Assembly (NCBI GenBank): GCA_035566535.1
Contig: DATMRA010000016.1
Coordinates: 1-7,388 of the forward strand
Length of the DNA: 7,388 nt
Direction: 5' to 3'
DNA from: JAFARE01 sp035566535
GTDB lineage: Bacteria; Chloroflexota; Dormibacteria; Aeolococcales; Aeolococcaceae
The position numbers and the translations under genes are program-made. The stretch's first letter is position 1. Each line of letters begins with the position of its first letter. A model generated the notes under the pieces. The model saw only the letters and a list, made by a program, of their open reading frames with translations. It made no database searches and had not been told where the DNA came from. Below, piece after piece: positions 1 through 6,305 of this stretch.

Positions 1-48
1 GGACCCGCGCTGTGTGCCGCCGTCCGGAGACCGCCAGCGCGCACGCGT
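1..48. other. Left-edge sequence with no assignable feature
   Basis: These bases follow the Nudix stop on the minus strand. A GTG read leftward at about 44-42 opens a frame to the window edge, but 14 codons are too few to judge. No hairpin with a T-tract is visible. Confidence 0.3.
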
Positions 49-720
49 TCAGGGAGCGGCGTTCAACTCGACGGTCATCGGGCTCGTGGCAGCACGGCCC
101 GTCGCCCCGTTCACCAGATCGTCGAAGACCAGTTGTGACCACGATTCCATGCTGAGGTAGTGACGCCGCATGGCGGACAGCGTCAGGCTCTCGCCTTCCA
201 GCTTGTCGACCTCGCGGACGTCGACGAATCCGAGCGTCGGCTCCACTAAGAACACAAGGCCGAGGTGCACTCGCGAGACCGGGCTCGAGTCGTCGTTCAA
301 CGCGGCAACCAGGCGGGCGGTCGCGGGCGACGAGCAGCGGATCTCCTCGCCCCATTCGCGGCGAAGGCCGCCGACAATGGGGTCGCCAGCGCCGCCGTCG
401 ACGGGGTTGACGTGGCCGCCGATGCCCAGCGAGTACAGGTGGTGCAGGCGGCTTTCGCTCGAGCGGCGCAGCCGCCGGGTCAGGAGATACGTGTCGTCGT
501 GCGGGAGGTGCACGACGCAGTACGGGATGATCTGCTGCAGCGATGGGTCGTCCTCGACCTCCCAGCGAGGCCGGTACTCGGAAGCCGCCCTCACCGTGCG
601 CAGGAGCCGCTCCAGGCCCGTCGTGACGAGCCCGTGCCAGGCGCCATCGGGAAAGATGGTGGTGCGGGGGACGCAGAGGACGTCCTCGGGTGTGTGAGCC
701 GATCGCGGTAGGCGAGGCAC
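49..720 (-). CDS. Nudix-family hydrolase (COG4112-like predicted phosphoesterase)
   Basis: This is a 223-aa soluble protein that probably hydrolyses a nucleoside-diphosphate-linked or related phosphate substrate; the substrate cannot be read from sequence. The N-terminal part (residues about 11-30) reads TPEDVLCVPRTTIFPDGAWHG, resembling what I recall of the COG4112 group of MutT/Nudix proteins. The Nudix region runs from about residue 99 (GIGGHVNP) to 129 and keeps the metal-binding core R121-E122-x-x-E125-E126. The rest of the box is degenerate: Asp113 stands where the first Glu is expected, and the Gly of the final GU is Arg128. I chose the GTG at 720-718 because GGAAGA lies 8 nt upstream and the family's N-terminal segment starts just after it. 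The same frame stays open to 1515, but that part is antisense to the glycosylase gene and not homologous-looking. The gene is divergent from the glycosylase at 754. Fold assignment is good; specificity is unknown. Confidence 0.8.
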   Translation of the reverse strand: MPRLPRSAHTPEDVLCVPRTTIFPDGAWHGLVTTGLERLLRTVRAASEYRPRWEVEDDPSLQQIIPYCVVHLPHDDTYLLTRRLRRSSESRLHHLYSLGIGGHVNPVDGGAGDPIVGGLRREWGEEIRCSSPATARLVAALNDDSSPVSRVHLGLVFLVEPTLGFVDVREVDKLEGESLTLSAMRRHYLSMESWSQLVFDDLVNGATGRAATSPMTVELNAAP

Positions 721-753
721 GGGCGAATTCTTCCATCCGCGACCATTGGATCG
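721..753. promoter_or_regulatory. 33-nt divergent intergenic region
   Basis: This is the only divergent gap in the window, between the GTG of the Nudix gene and the ATG of the glycosylase gene. It holds the Nudix ribosome binding site (729-734) and no recognisable pair of -10/-35 boxes. It is too short for two complete non-overlapping promoters, so at least one promoter should lie inside the opposite gene or one transcript should be nearly leaderless. The regulatory role follows from the layout only. Confidence 0.35.
729..734 (-). promoter_or_regulatory. Ribosome binding site deciding the Nudix gene start
   Basis: Read on the minus strand, GGAAGA is followed by 8 nt and then the GTG at 720-718. 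It is the best Shine-Dalgarno-like stretch near this gene and supports the GTG start over any start farther upstream in the long open frame. Confidence 0.55.
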
Positions 754-1611
754 ATGCCTGAGCTCCCAGAGGTCCAAGCGCTGGCCGAATCGCTCGACGA
801 GTCGCTGCGTGGTGCGACGGTCCAGGAGGTGGTCATTCGCTCTGTCGCGGCACTCAAGACGTACGACCCCCCAGTCGAGGCGCTGCGCGGGCTCACCATC
901 ACGGGCGTCCGCAGGGTGGGCAAGTTCATCGACATCGAGGTGGCGCCGCTGCACCTGGTGGTCCACCTTGCACGAGCAGGGTGGCTGCGCCTGCGCGCCC
1001 AGCCTACGAATGCGCGCCCGGCGCTCCGTGGTCCGCTCGTCATGGTGGTCAGGCTGGGCGATCGTGGGGCCCTCGAAGCCACCGAACAGGGCACGGAGAA
1101 GCGGCTCGCGATCTATTTGGTCCGCGACCTCGAGCAGGTCGCGGGCATCGCCCGCCTCGGCGTCGATGCGCTCGCCGAGGATCTGACCGCGGCCCGGCTG
1201 GGAGAGTTGCTGCGAGCGCAGAGCGGAACTCTCAAGAACGTGCTCGCGGACCAGGCGGTGATTGCCGGCATCGGCAACGCGTATTCGGACGAGATCCTGC
1301 ATGCCGCCCGGCTGTCTCCATTTCGAAAAGCGGCGGGGCTCGATGCGGAGGAGGTAGCGCGTTTGCACACCGAAATGCGCGCCGTCCTCAGTGATGCCGT
1401 CGGGCGCGCACGGACGGCAGACCCAGCGGAGCTTCGCGGAGACAAGAAGCTGCGGATGCGCGTACACGGGCGTACCGGCGAGCCCTGTCCGGTATGCGGT
1501 GACGTGATTCGCCAAGTGTCATACACATCGCGCTCGTTCCAGTACTGCGCCACGTGCCAGACGGGTGGAAAGGTACACGCCGACCGGCGCCTCAGCCGGC
1601 TTCTGCGATGA
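754..1611 (+). CDS. Fpg/Nei-family (MutM-like) DNA glycosylase/AP lyase
   Basis: This 285-aa base-excision-repair enzyme should excise oxidised bases and cut the abasic site. The start is fixed by the obligatory N-terminus MPELPEV: after Met removal Pro2 is the Schiff-base nucleophile and Glu3 the catalytic acid. Lys57 sits in RRVGKFIDIE, matching the family's DNA-binding Lys. The helix-two-turn-helix lies around 155-185 with GIGNAYSDEIL (Asn175). The C-terminal zinc finger uses C245, C248, C265 and C268, with the conserved finger Arg260. Length is normal for the family. It is atypical in the lesion-flanking loops: HLARAG (71-76) replaces HLGMSG, and the usual DPRRFG strand is replaced by EQGTEKRLAIYLVRD (about 111-125). 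This pattern resembles an actinobacterial-type Fpg/Nei subgroup, so 8-oxoguanine specificity should not be assumed. No strong Shine-Dalgarno is seen (GGAT only 3 nt before ATG). It is first gene of a rightward unit. Confidence 0.93.
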   Translation: MPELPEVQALAESLDESLRGATVQEVVIRSVAALKTYDPPVEALRGLTITGVRRVGKFIDIEVAPLHLVVHLARAGWLRLRAQPTNARPALRGPLVMVVRLGDRGALEATEQGTEKRLAIYLVRDLEQVAGIARLGVDALAEDLTAARLGELLRAQSGTLKNVLADQAVIAGIGNAYSDEILHAARLSPFRKAAGLDAEEVARLHTEMRAVLSDAVGRARTADPAELRGDKKLRMRVHGRTGEPCPVCGDVIRQVSYTSRSFQYCATCQTGGKVHADRRLSRLLR

Positions 1612-1624
1612 TGGTTTGCACGCC

Positions 1625-2092
1625 ATGGCGGTGACACGCAGCAACGACGTCGAGCGCGCGCTCTGGGCGCTGCGCGGCTATGACACCACCGCGTTGGGGA
1701 CGGTAAGTGCGCTGGGTCCGCATGTCGCCGGGGTTTTCTTCGCGCCGGAGCTCAGTGACGACGGTGGCCTGCAGCTGATCATCGCAACCATCAAAGGCTC
1801 GCGCAAGCAACGCGAAATGGCGGACGACGCGCGTGTCGCGTTCATGTGCTCACCGGGCAATCCATCGCGCTGGGTGCAGGGAACCGGGCTCGCAGAGCTG
1901 ATTCTCGACGAGGAGCGCTGGCCAAACCTGTTCCGCCGCCTGACGAGTCACGCGGCCGGCGCGACGCAGTTCATCGAGCGCCTGCCGGTCATGCCCGCGA
2001 TCATCACCGTACGAACCATCAAAGTGGTGGAGGCGATCGGCAGTCCATCACTGTTGCTCACGTTCGGCGGCGCTGCGTCGCCTCCCGACTGA
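1625..2092 (+). CDS. Pyridoxamine 5'-phosphate oxidase-family (split-barrel flavin-fold) protein
   Basis: A 155-aa protein resembling the PNPOx-like split-barrel family, whose members bind FMN, F420 or haem and include redox enzymes and uncharacterised proteins. The family-like pattern is a short N-terminal helix (residues 7-18), a beta strand (TTALGTVSALGPHVAGVFFA, 21-40), a second strand (LQLIIATIKGSRKQREMADD, 49-68) in which K57/S59/K61 sit where cofactor-phosphate contacts usually occur, then VAFMCSPG and the strand WVQGTGLAELI (83-93). The C-terminal strand ITVRTIKVVEA (127-137) is also typical. No catalytic set marks it as true PdxH, which is longer. The ATG at 1625 lies 13 nt after the glycosylase stop. 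The frame is open farther upstream (ATG at 1565), but that would overlap the glycosylase end, so 1625 is preferred; TTG at 1616 is possible. Its stop overlaps the menA-like start. Substrate and cofactor are unknown. Confidence 0.75.
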   Translation: MAVTRSNDVERALWALRGYDTTALGTVSALGPHVAGVFFAPELSDDGGLQLIIATIKGSRKQREMADDARVAFMCSPGNPSRWVQGTGLAELILDEERWPNLFRRLTSHAAGATQFIERLPVMPAIITVRTIKVVEAIGSPSLLLTFGGAASPPD

Positions 2093-3015
2093 TGACGACG
2101 GCGACTCCCGCACGCTCGCGGCCGTCGCTCCCCGTGGTGCTCTGGCAGAGCGTTCGCCCACGCTCGCTTCCGATTGCGTTGCTGAGCTCGGCGGTCGGCA
2201 GCATGGCGCTGCTGCCCGCACAACAACCGCAGCCTGGGATCGCGGCATTGTGCGCGCTGCTCGCGGTGCTGCTGCAGTGCGGCACCAACGTCCTCAACGA
2301 CGCCGAGGACGCGCGCACCGGAGCGGATGACTTTCCTGCGGCAGGGTCGTCGCTGGCCATGCGCTCCGGTTGGATCAACTCTTCAACAGCGCGCGGCATC
2401 GCAGCATCGTGTTTCGTGCTTGCCGCGGTCGTCGGCGTCGTGATCGTAGTGCTGGTGCAGAAACCGGGGTTGCTGCTGCTCGGGGCCGGCGCTCTCGTCG
2501 TGGGGTGGGCGTACACAGCGTGGCCGCTCCGACTCGCGTATCGCCCCCTCGGTGAGCTTGCGTCCGCGCTCCCCATGGGTATCGGCATCCCGTGGGGAAC
2601 CGCGGCCGCCCAGGCCGCGGTTGTTCCATCCGCGGTGTGGTGGGCAGCGGTACCACTGGCGTTGCTGACTGCAGCGATCCTTCACGCAAACAACGCACGC
2701 GATCGCGCGCACGACGTAACCGTGGGCAAACGGACGCTGGCGACATTCCTGCCACCGCGCGCGGTGGTGTGGGAATTCCAGCTGCTGCTGATTGCGGTGC
2801 CGCTGGTGATCACCGCCGGGCTGGCCGTGGGTGCGTTGCCCATCTGGACGGCGCTCGCGATCATTCCGGGGCTGATGTCGATCCAGCTGTCGGGAAAGGC
2901 GAGCACATCGCTGGAGGGGCGCGGCTGGACGCTCCTGCTCATCGCCACTGTCCGCTTGCACCTGCTGACCGGCCTGGCGCTGTGCGCCGGCTTCGCGCTC
3001 AGCCTGATCCGCTGA
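2092..3015 (+). CDS. menA: UbiA-family prenyltransferase, probably 1,4-dihydroxy-2-naphthoate polyprenyltransferase (MenA-like)
   Basis: A 307-aa polytopic membrane protein with about eight to nine hydrophobic segments (roughly 26-43, 48-66, 104-123, 126-141, 158-176, 182-199, 229-247, 250-265, 279-303). It carries both Asp-rich motifs that bind prenyl diphosphate through Mg2+: NVLNDAEDARTGAD (67-79) and NNARDRAHDVTVGKRTLA (200-217). The second, with its GKRTLA tail, and the YTAWPLRLAYRPLGE segment (141-155) are characteristic of MenA, which attaches the isoprenoid tail to dihydroxynaphthoate in menaquinone synthesis. Another UbiA-family role cannot be excluded, since no other men gene is present. 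The start ATG (2092-2094) shares one base with the preceding stop (TGATG), which suggests translational coupling; the frame is open back to 1846, but that extension lies inside the preceding gene. The 3' end overlaps the convergent aroA by 17 nt. Confidence 0.82.
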   Translation: MTTATPARSRPSLPVVLWQSVRPRSLPIALLSSAVGSMALLPAQQPQPGIAALCALLAVLLQCGTNVLNDAEDARTGADDFPAAGSSLAMRSGWINSSTARGIAASCFVLAAVVGVVIVVLVQKPGLLLLGAGALVVGWAYTAWPLRLAYRPLGELASALPMGIGIPWGTAAAQAAVVPSAVWWAAVPLALLTAAILHANNARDRAHDVTVGKRTLATFLPPRAVVWEFQLLLIAVPLVITAGLAVGALPIWTALAIIPGLMSIQLSGKASTSLEGRGWTLLLIATVRLHLLTGLALCAGFALSLIR

Positions 3016-3019
3016 GCGC
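2995..3019. terminator. Stop-codon-spanning hairpin at the convergent menA/aroA overlap
   Basis: GCGCTCAGC (2995-3003) and GCTGAGCGC (3011-3019) form a perfect 9-bp inverted repeat around a 7-nt loop. The aroA stop (TCA on the plus strand, 2999-3001) lies in the left arm and the menA stop TGA (3013-3015) in the right arm, so each gene ends in the same GCTGAGCGC context. No T-tract follows on either strand, so it is not a classical intrinsic terminator. It may be a T-poor bidirectional terminator or an RNA 3'-end stabiliser. The structure is seen directly; the function is inferred. Confidence 0.5.
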
Positions 3020-4309
3020 TGCGTCCAGATCCTCGAAAAACGACGGATAGGAAACGGCCGCTGCCTCGGATCCCTCGATGACCGAGTCGCCGGATCCTTC
3101 GCCGGCGAGTGCAGCAGCGATGGCCCAGGCCATTGCGAGTCGATGGTCGCCGTGCGCATCGATTCGGGTCGCACGCAACCGGACCGGGCCGTTCACGACG
3201 AAGCCGTCCGGCGTCGCTTCGCACTCCGCCCCGAAAGCCCGCAGCCCGGCAACAACCTCTGCGATGCGATCCGACTCCTTGGCACGCAGCTCGGCGGCAT
3301 CGAACACCTGCGTCTCCCCCTCCGCTTGCGTGGCCAGCACGGCGAGTACCGGGAGCTCATCGATACACCGCACCGTCAGCGCCCCGGCGATGCTCGTGGC
3401 GTGCAAAGACGCGCCGCGAACCTCAATGTCGCCGCAGGGCTCGGTGGCATCGTCGTTCGCGGCATCGACATCGATGGCGGCGCCCATGGACCGGAGCACA
3501 TCGAGGATTCCCGTGCGAGTCGGATTGATGCCGATTCGGGTGGCGCGCACCCGCCAACCCGGCCGCGCCGCCGCGACGCAGAGGAAGAACGCGGCTGAGC
3601 TGATGTCACCGGGCACGCGATAGCCGAATGGCGCAACCTCGCCGGGCGTGAGCCTGATCGACCCTCCGCTGTCGCTGCTCACGTCAACCCCGCACATGCG
3701 CAGCAGGCGCTCGGTGTGATCCCGCGTCGGCGCCCCTTCGTGCAGCGTCGTGGGCCCGTCGGCACTCAGCGCCGCAAGCAGGACGGCCGACTTCACCTGC
3801 GCGCTCGGAACCTGCGGCGTCCACTCGATCGGACGCAGAACACGCCGGCCGTCAACGCGCAGCGGCGCCGTTCCAGCCGCCGACGTCTCGACCACGGCGC
3901 CCATGGCACGCAGCGGTTCGGCGACGCGGGCCATCGGCCGGCGCTGAAGGGACGAGTCACCGTCGAGCGCCGCGTGTGCGTCGTGCCCGGCCAGTGCGCC
4001 GGCGAGCAGCCGCATCGTCGTCCCCGAGTTGGCGCAGTCGAGCGGGCCGTCGGGGGTCTGCAAGCTGGCGCCCGGGCCGGCGCCGTCGATGGCCACGCGG
4101 CCGCGCCCGAAATCGCGCACCCACGCCCCGCAGTCGCGCAGGCAGCGGGCGGTCGCGGCGACATCCGCTGCGGGTGAGAGGCCGCCGATGTAACTGCGTC
4201 CGCTCGCAAGCGATCCGATGATCAGCGCACGATGGCTGATCGACTTGTCCCCCGGGACCGCCACGCGGGCGTTGACGCGCGTTGCGGGTGCGACTCGTCG
4301 GTCGCTCAC
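2999..4309 (-). CDS. aroA: 3-phosphoshikimate 1-carboxyvinyltransferase (EPSP synthase), class II motif set
   Basis: A 436-aa cytosolic enzyme that transfers the enolpyruvyl group of phosphoenolpyruvate to shikimate-3-phosphate, the sixth step of the shikimate pathway, leading to chorismate. Full-length landmarks are VPGDKSISHRALI (18-30; Lys22, Ser23, Arg27), ANSGTTMRLL (93-102), SAQVK (169-173), RDHTE (196-200), NPTR (262-265), IDELPVLA with catalytic Asp317, LRAKESDR with Glu345, and DAHGDHRLAMA (384-393). The GDKS, SAQxK, RxHxE and NxTR motifs together are those used to define class II enzymes. The Gly at position 96 is kept, unlike the Ala of CP4. The start is GTG (4309-4307), overlapping the trpA stop as GTGA, so it is the last gene of the trp operon and probably translationally coupled. 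The 3' end overlaps menA. No internal promoter is apparent. Confidence 0.97.
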   Translation of the reverse strand: MSDRRVAPATRVNARVAVPGDKSISHRALIIGSLASGRSYIGGLSPAADVAATARCLRDCGAWVRDFGRGRVAIDGAGPGASLQTPDGPLDCANSGTTMRLLAGALAGHDAHAALDGDSSLQRRPMARVAEPLRAMGAVVETSAAGTAPLRVDGRRVLRPIEWTPQVPSAQVKSAVLLAALSADGPTTLHEGAPTRDHTERLLRMCGVDVSSDSGGSIRLTPGEVAPFGYRVPGDISSAAFFLCVAAARPGWRVRATRIGINPTRTGILDVLRSMGAAIDVDAANDDATEPCGDIEVRGASLHATSIAGALTVRCIDELPVLAVLATQAEGETQVFDAAELRAKESDRIAEVVAGLRAFGAECEATPDGFVVNGPVRLRATRIDAHGDHRLAMAWAIAAALAGEGSGDSVIEGSEAAAVSYPSFFEDLDAALSGSG

Positions 4310-5115
4310 GGCTCCGCGAGCATCGCGCGGCAGAATTGCTCGACCGCCGCGGCGGGATCGCCGCCGCCCGCCTCGATTGCGTCGATGACCGCCGAACCGA
4401 CGATGGCTGCCTCAGCGTGACCTGCCAGGGCGCGCATGTGGGCGTTGCGCGAGAGACCGAATCCAAGCGCACGCGGTAGTGGGCTCACGCTTCGCACCGC
4501 GTCCAGCAGCACGAATGCCTCAGGTGGAACCGTGTCACGCGCGCCGGTCACGCCGGTGACACTCACGCAGTAGACGAACCCGGCGGCGCGCGCGGCGATA
4601 CGTTCAATGCGCTCTGCCGGCGTGGTGGGCGCCACCAGTGGGATGAGCACCAGCCCCGCTGCGTGGACGCTCTCGCGCACATCCTCGTCTTCATCGGCCG
4701 GGAGGTCGGGTACGATCAGGCCGTCCACACCGGCGTCTCGCGCATCGCGGGCACACCGCTCGAGGCCATACGCCAGCACGGGATTGATGTATGTCATCAC
4801 CGCCAGCGGGATTGCGACGCCGCTGTCCCGCGCGGACGCGACCTGCTCGAGCGCGCGACCCAATGTCATCCCGTTCTGCAGCGCGCGCCAGCCGGCGCGC
4901 TGAATCGTGGGTCCGTCGGCCAGCGGGTCGCTGAACGGGATCCCAACCTCGGCGGCCATGGCGCCGGCTCGCTGCGCCGCCCGCAGCAGCGCCACGGTGT
5001 CGTCCAATTCGGGAAATCCGGCAGTCACGTAGGGGATCAAGCCGGGCAAACCCTCGGGTCGCCGCGCCGCGAATGCGTCGTCGAAACGCGTGCGCGGCGC
5101 GACCATGGCGCTCAT
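4306..5115 (-). CDS. trpA: Tryptophan synthase alpha chain
   Basis: A 269-aa TIM-barrel subunit that cleaves indole-3-glycerol phosphate to indole and glyceraldehyde-3-phosphate; indole is channelled to TrpB in the alpha2beta2 complex. The catalytic acids are visible in AAEVGIPFSDPLADGPTIQ: Glu56 and Asp63 correspond to E. coli Glu49 and Asp60. Also present are IPYVTAGFP near the N-terminus, MTYINPVLAYG, LIVPDLPADE, the loop-6 segment SVTGVTGAR, and the phosphate-binding GFGLSR followed by AAIVGSAVID. Length is normal. The ATG (5115-5113) overlaps the trpB stop as ATGA; a second Met (codon 4, 5106) is an alternative start, but the overlap favours the first. No clear Shine-Dalgarno precedes it, consistent with coupling to trpB translation. 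The downstream overlap is with aroA. Confidence 0.97.
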   Translation of the reverse strand: MSAMVAPRTRFDDAFAARRPEGLPGLIPYVTAGFPELDDTVALLRAAQRAGAMAAEVGIPFSDPLADGPTIQRAGWRALQNGMTLGRALEQVASARDSGVAIPLAVMTYINPVLAYGLERCARDARDAGVDGLIVPDLPADEDEDVRESVHAAGLVLIPLVAPTTPAERIERIAARAAGFVYCVSVTGVTGARDTVPPEAFVLLDAVRSVSPLPRALGFGLSRNAHMRALAGHAEAAIVGSAVIDAIEAGGGDPAAAVEQFCRAMLAEP

Positions 5116-6305
5116 TGCGGATCGAACTCACGGACGGTGTCGATGTCCTTGTCGCCGCGACCGCTGAGGCACACCAGCACCACGTCGTCGCGGCCGCGTT
5201 GTCCCGCCACCTGCGTGGCCACGTGCAGCGCATGCGCAGGCTCGAGAGCGGGAATGATCCCTTCGAGCTTCGAGAGCCGGTGGAACGCCGCGAGTGCCTC
5301 GTCGTCCGTGGCGGCGACGTATCGGACCCGGCCGCTGTCGCGCAGCGCGCTGTGCTCTGGTCCGACCCCGGGATAGTCGAGCCCCGCGCTGATGGAATGC
5401 GTCGCCATCACCTGCCCCGCCGCATCCTGCATCAGGTAGCTGCGCGATCCGTGCAGCACCCCCGGCCGTCCCCGCGACAGTGGCGCCGCGTGCTCGCCGC
5501 TGTCCAATCCGCGTCCCGCGGCCTCGACTCCCAGCAACTCGACACCCGCGTCCTCGAGGAAGGCGACGAACATGCCGATGGCGTTGCTGCCGCCGCCGAC
5601 GCATGCGATCACGACATCGGGGAGGCGCTCGAGCCGTTCCAGCATCTGCGTTCGCGCCTCATCGCCGATGACGCGCTGCAGACGCCGCACCAGCTGCGGA
5701 TACGGGTGCGGACCGACGGCACTGCCGAGAACGTAGTACGTATCCCGCACATTGCTCACCCAATCGCGAATCGCCTCGTTGGTGGCGTCCTTGAGTGTCG
5801 CGGTCCCACTGTCGACAGCCACCACCTCGGCACCGAGCAGCCGCATCTTGTAGACATTGAGCGCCTGCCGGCCCATGTCCTCGCGTCCCATGTAGACGAC
5901 GCAGCGAAGCCCGAAGCACGCGCACGCTGTGGCGGTCGCGACTCCATGCTGGCCGGCTCCGGTTTCCGCGATGATCCGCCGCTTGCCCAGCCGCTGCGCG
6001 AGCAGGACCTGGCCGAGCACGTTGTTGAGCTTGTGCGCGCCCGTATGCAGCAGGTCCTCGCGCTTCAACCAAATCTGCGCTCCGCCGGCGTCGGCTGCGA
6101 AGCGTCGCGCCGGTGTCACCGGCGTCGGTCTGCCCGCGTAGTCGCGGAGCCAGGTCGCCAGCTCGGCGAGAAAGGCCGGATCGGCGAACGCCGAATCCAT
6201 GCCGGCTTCCAACTCCTGCAACGCGGGCACCAGCGTCTCGGGAACATACGCGCCGCCGAAGGCGCCGAAGCGTCCGCGCCGCTCGCCTGCAACCTCAGCT
6301 GTCAC
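5112..6305 (-). CDS. trpB: Tryptophan synthase beta chain
   Basis: A 397-aa PLP enzyme that condenses indole with L-serine to make tryptophan. With the GTG start at 6305 the protein begins MTAEVAGERRGRFGAFGG, the usual TrpB N-terminal layout, then FGGAYVPETL. The PLP lysine is Lys92 in KREDLLHTGAHKLNN, catalytic Glu114 is in AETGAGQHG, the phosphate loop GGGSN is at 237-241, Glu355 is in LEPAHAL, and the ring-nitrogen Ser381 is in LSGRGDKD. These features and the partner trpA beside it indicate the ordinary TrpB1 type. I prefer the GTG at 6305-6303 over the TTG at 6320 because GGAG lies 7 nt before it. The start falls inside the end of trpF (11-nt overlap); the 3' end overlaps trpA by ATGA. 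Confidence 0.97.
   Translation of the reverse strand: MTAEVAGERRGRFGAFGGAYVPETLVPALQELEAGMDSAFADPAFLAELATWLRDYAGRPTPVTPARRFAADAGGAQIWLKREDLLHTGAHKLNNVLGQVLLAQRLGKRRIIAETGAGQHGVATATACACFGLRCVVYMGREDMGRQALNVYKMRLLGAEVVAVDSGTATLKDATNEAIRDWVSNVRDTYYVLGSAVGPHPYPQLVRRLQRVIGDEARTQMLERLERLPDVVIACVGGGSNAIGMFVAFLEDAGVELLGVEAAGRGLDSGEHAAPLSRGRPGVLHGSRSYLMQDAAGQVMATHSISAGLDYPGVGPEHSALRDSGRVRYVAATDDEALAAFHRLSKLEGIIPALEPAHALHVATQVAGQRGRDDVVLVCLSGRGDKDIDTVREFDPQ

Noticed and set aside
721..1515. Upstream extension of the Nudix reading frame by 265 codons.
   Set aside because: The extension is antisense to the glycosylase gene and has no domain-like composition. A GTG with a well-spaced GGAAGA at 720 gives a family-sized protein.
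1846..2091. Upstream extension of the menA-like frame (389 codons in total).
   Set aside because: It lies inside the preceding gene in another frame and is Arg/Pro-rich. The ATG at 2092 gives a normal UbiA-family length and N-terminus.
3078..3623. Overlapping plus-strand frames opposite aroA.
   Set aside because: They are antisense shadows of aroA with no recognisable domain.
4880..4903. Inverted repeat CAGCGCGC/GCGCGCTG in trpA.
   Set aside because: An 8-bp stem of low-complexity GC dinucleotides within conserved trpA codons (IQRAGWRALQ) is expected by chance here.
6108..6124. Near-palindrome CGCCGGTG-T-CACCGGCG in trpB.
   Set aside because: It lies in coding sequence for PVTPAR with a one-base centre. 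It could look like an operator, but nothing nearby needs one and no second copy was found.
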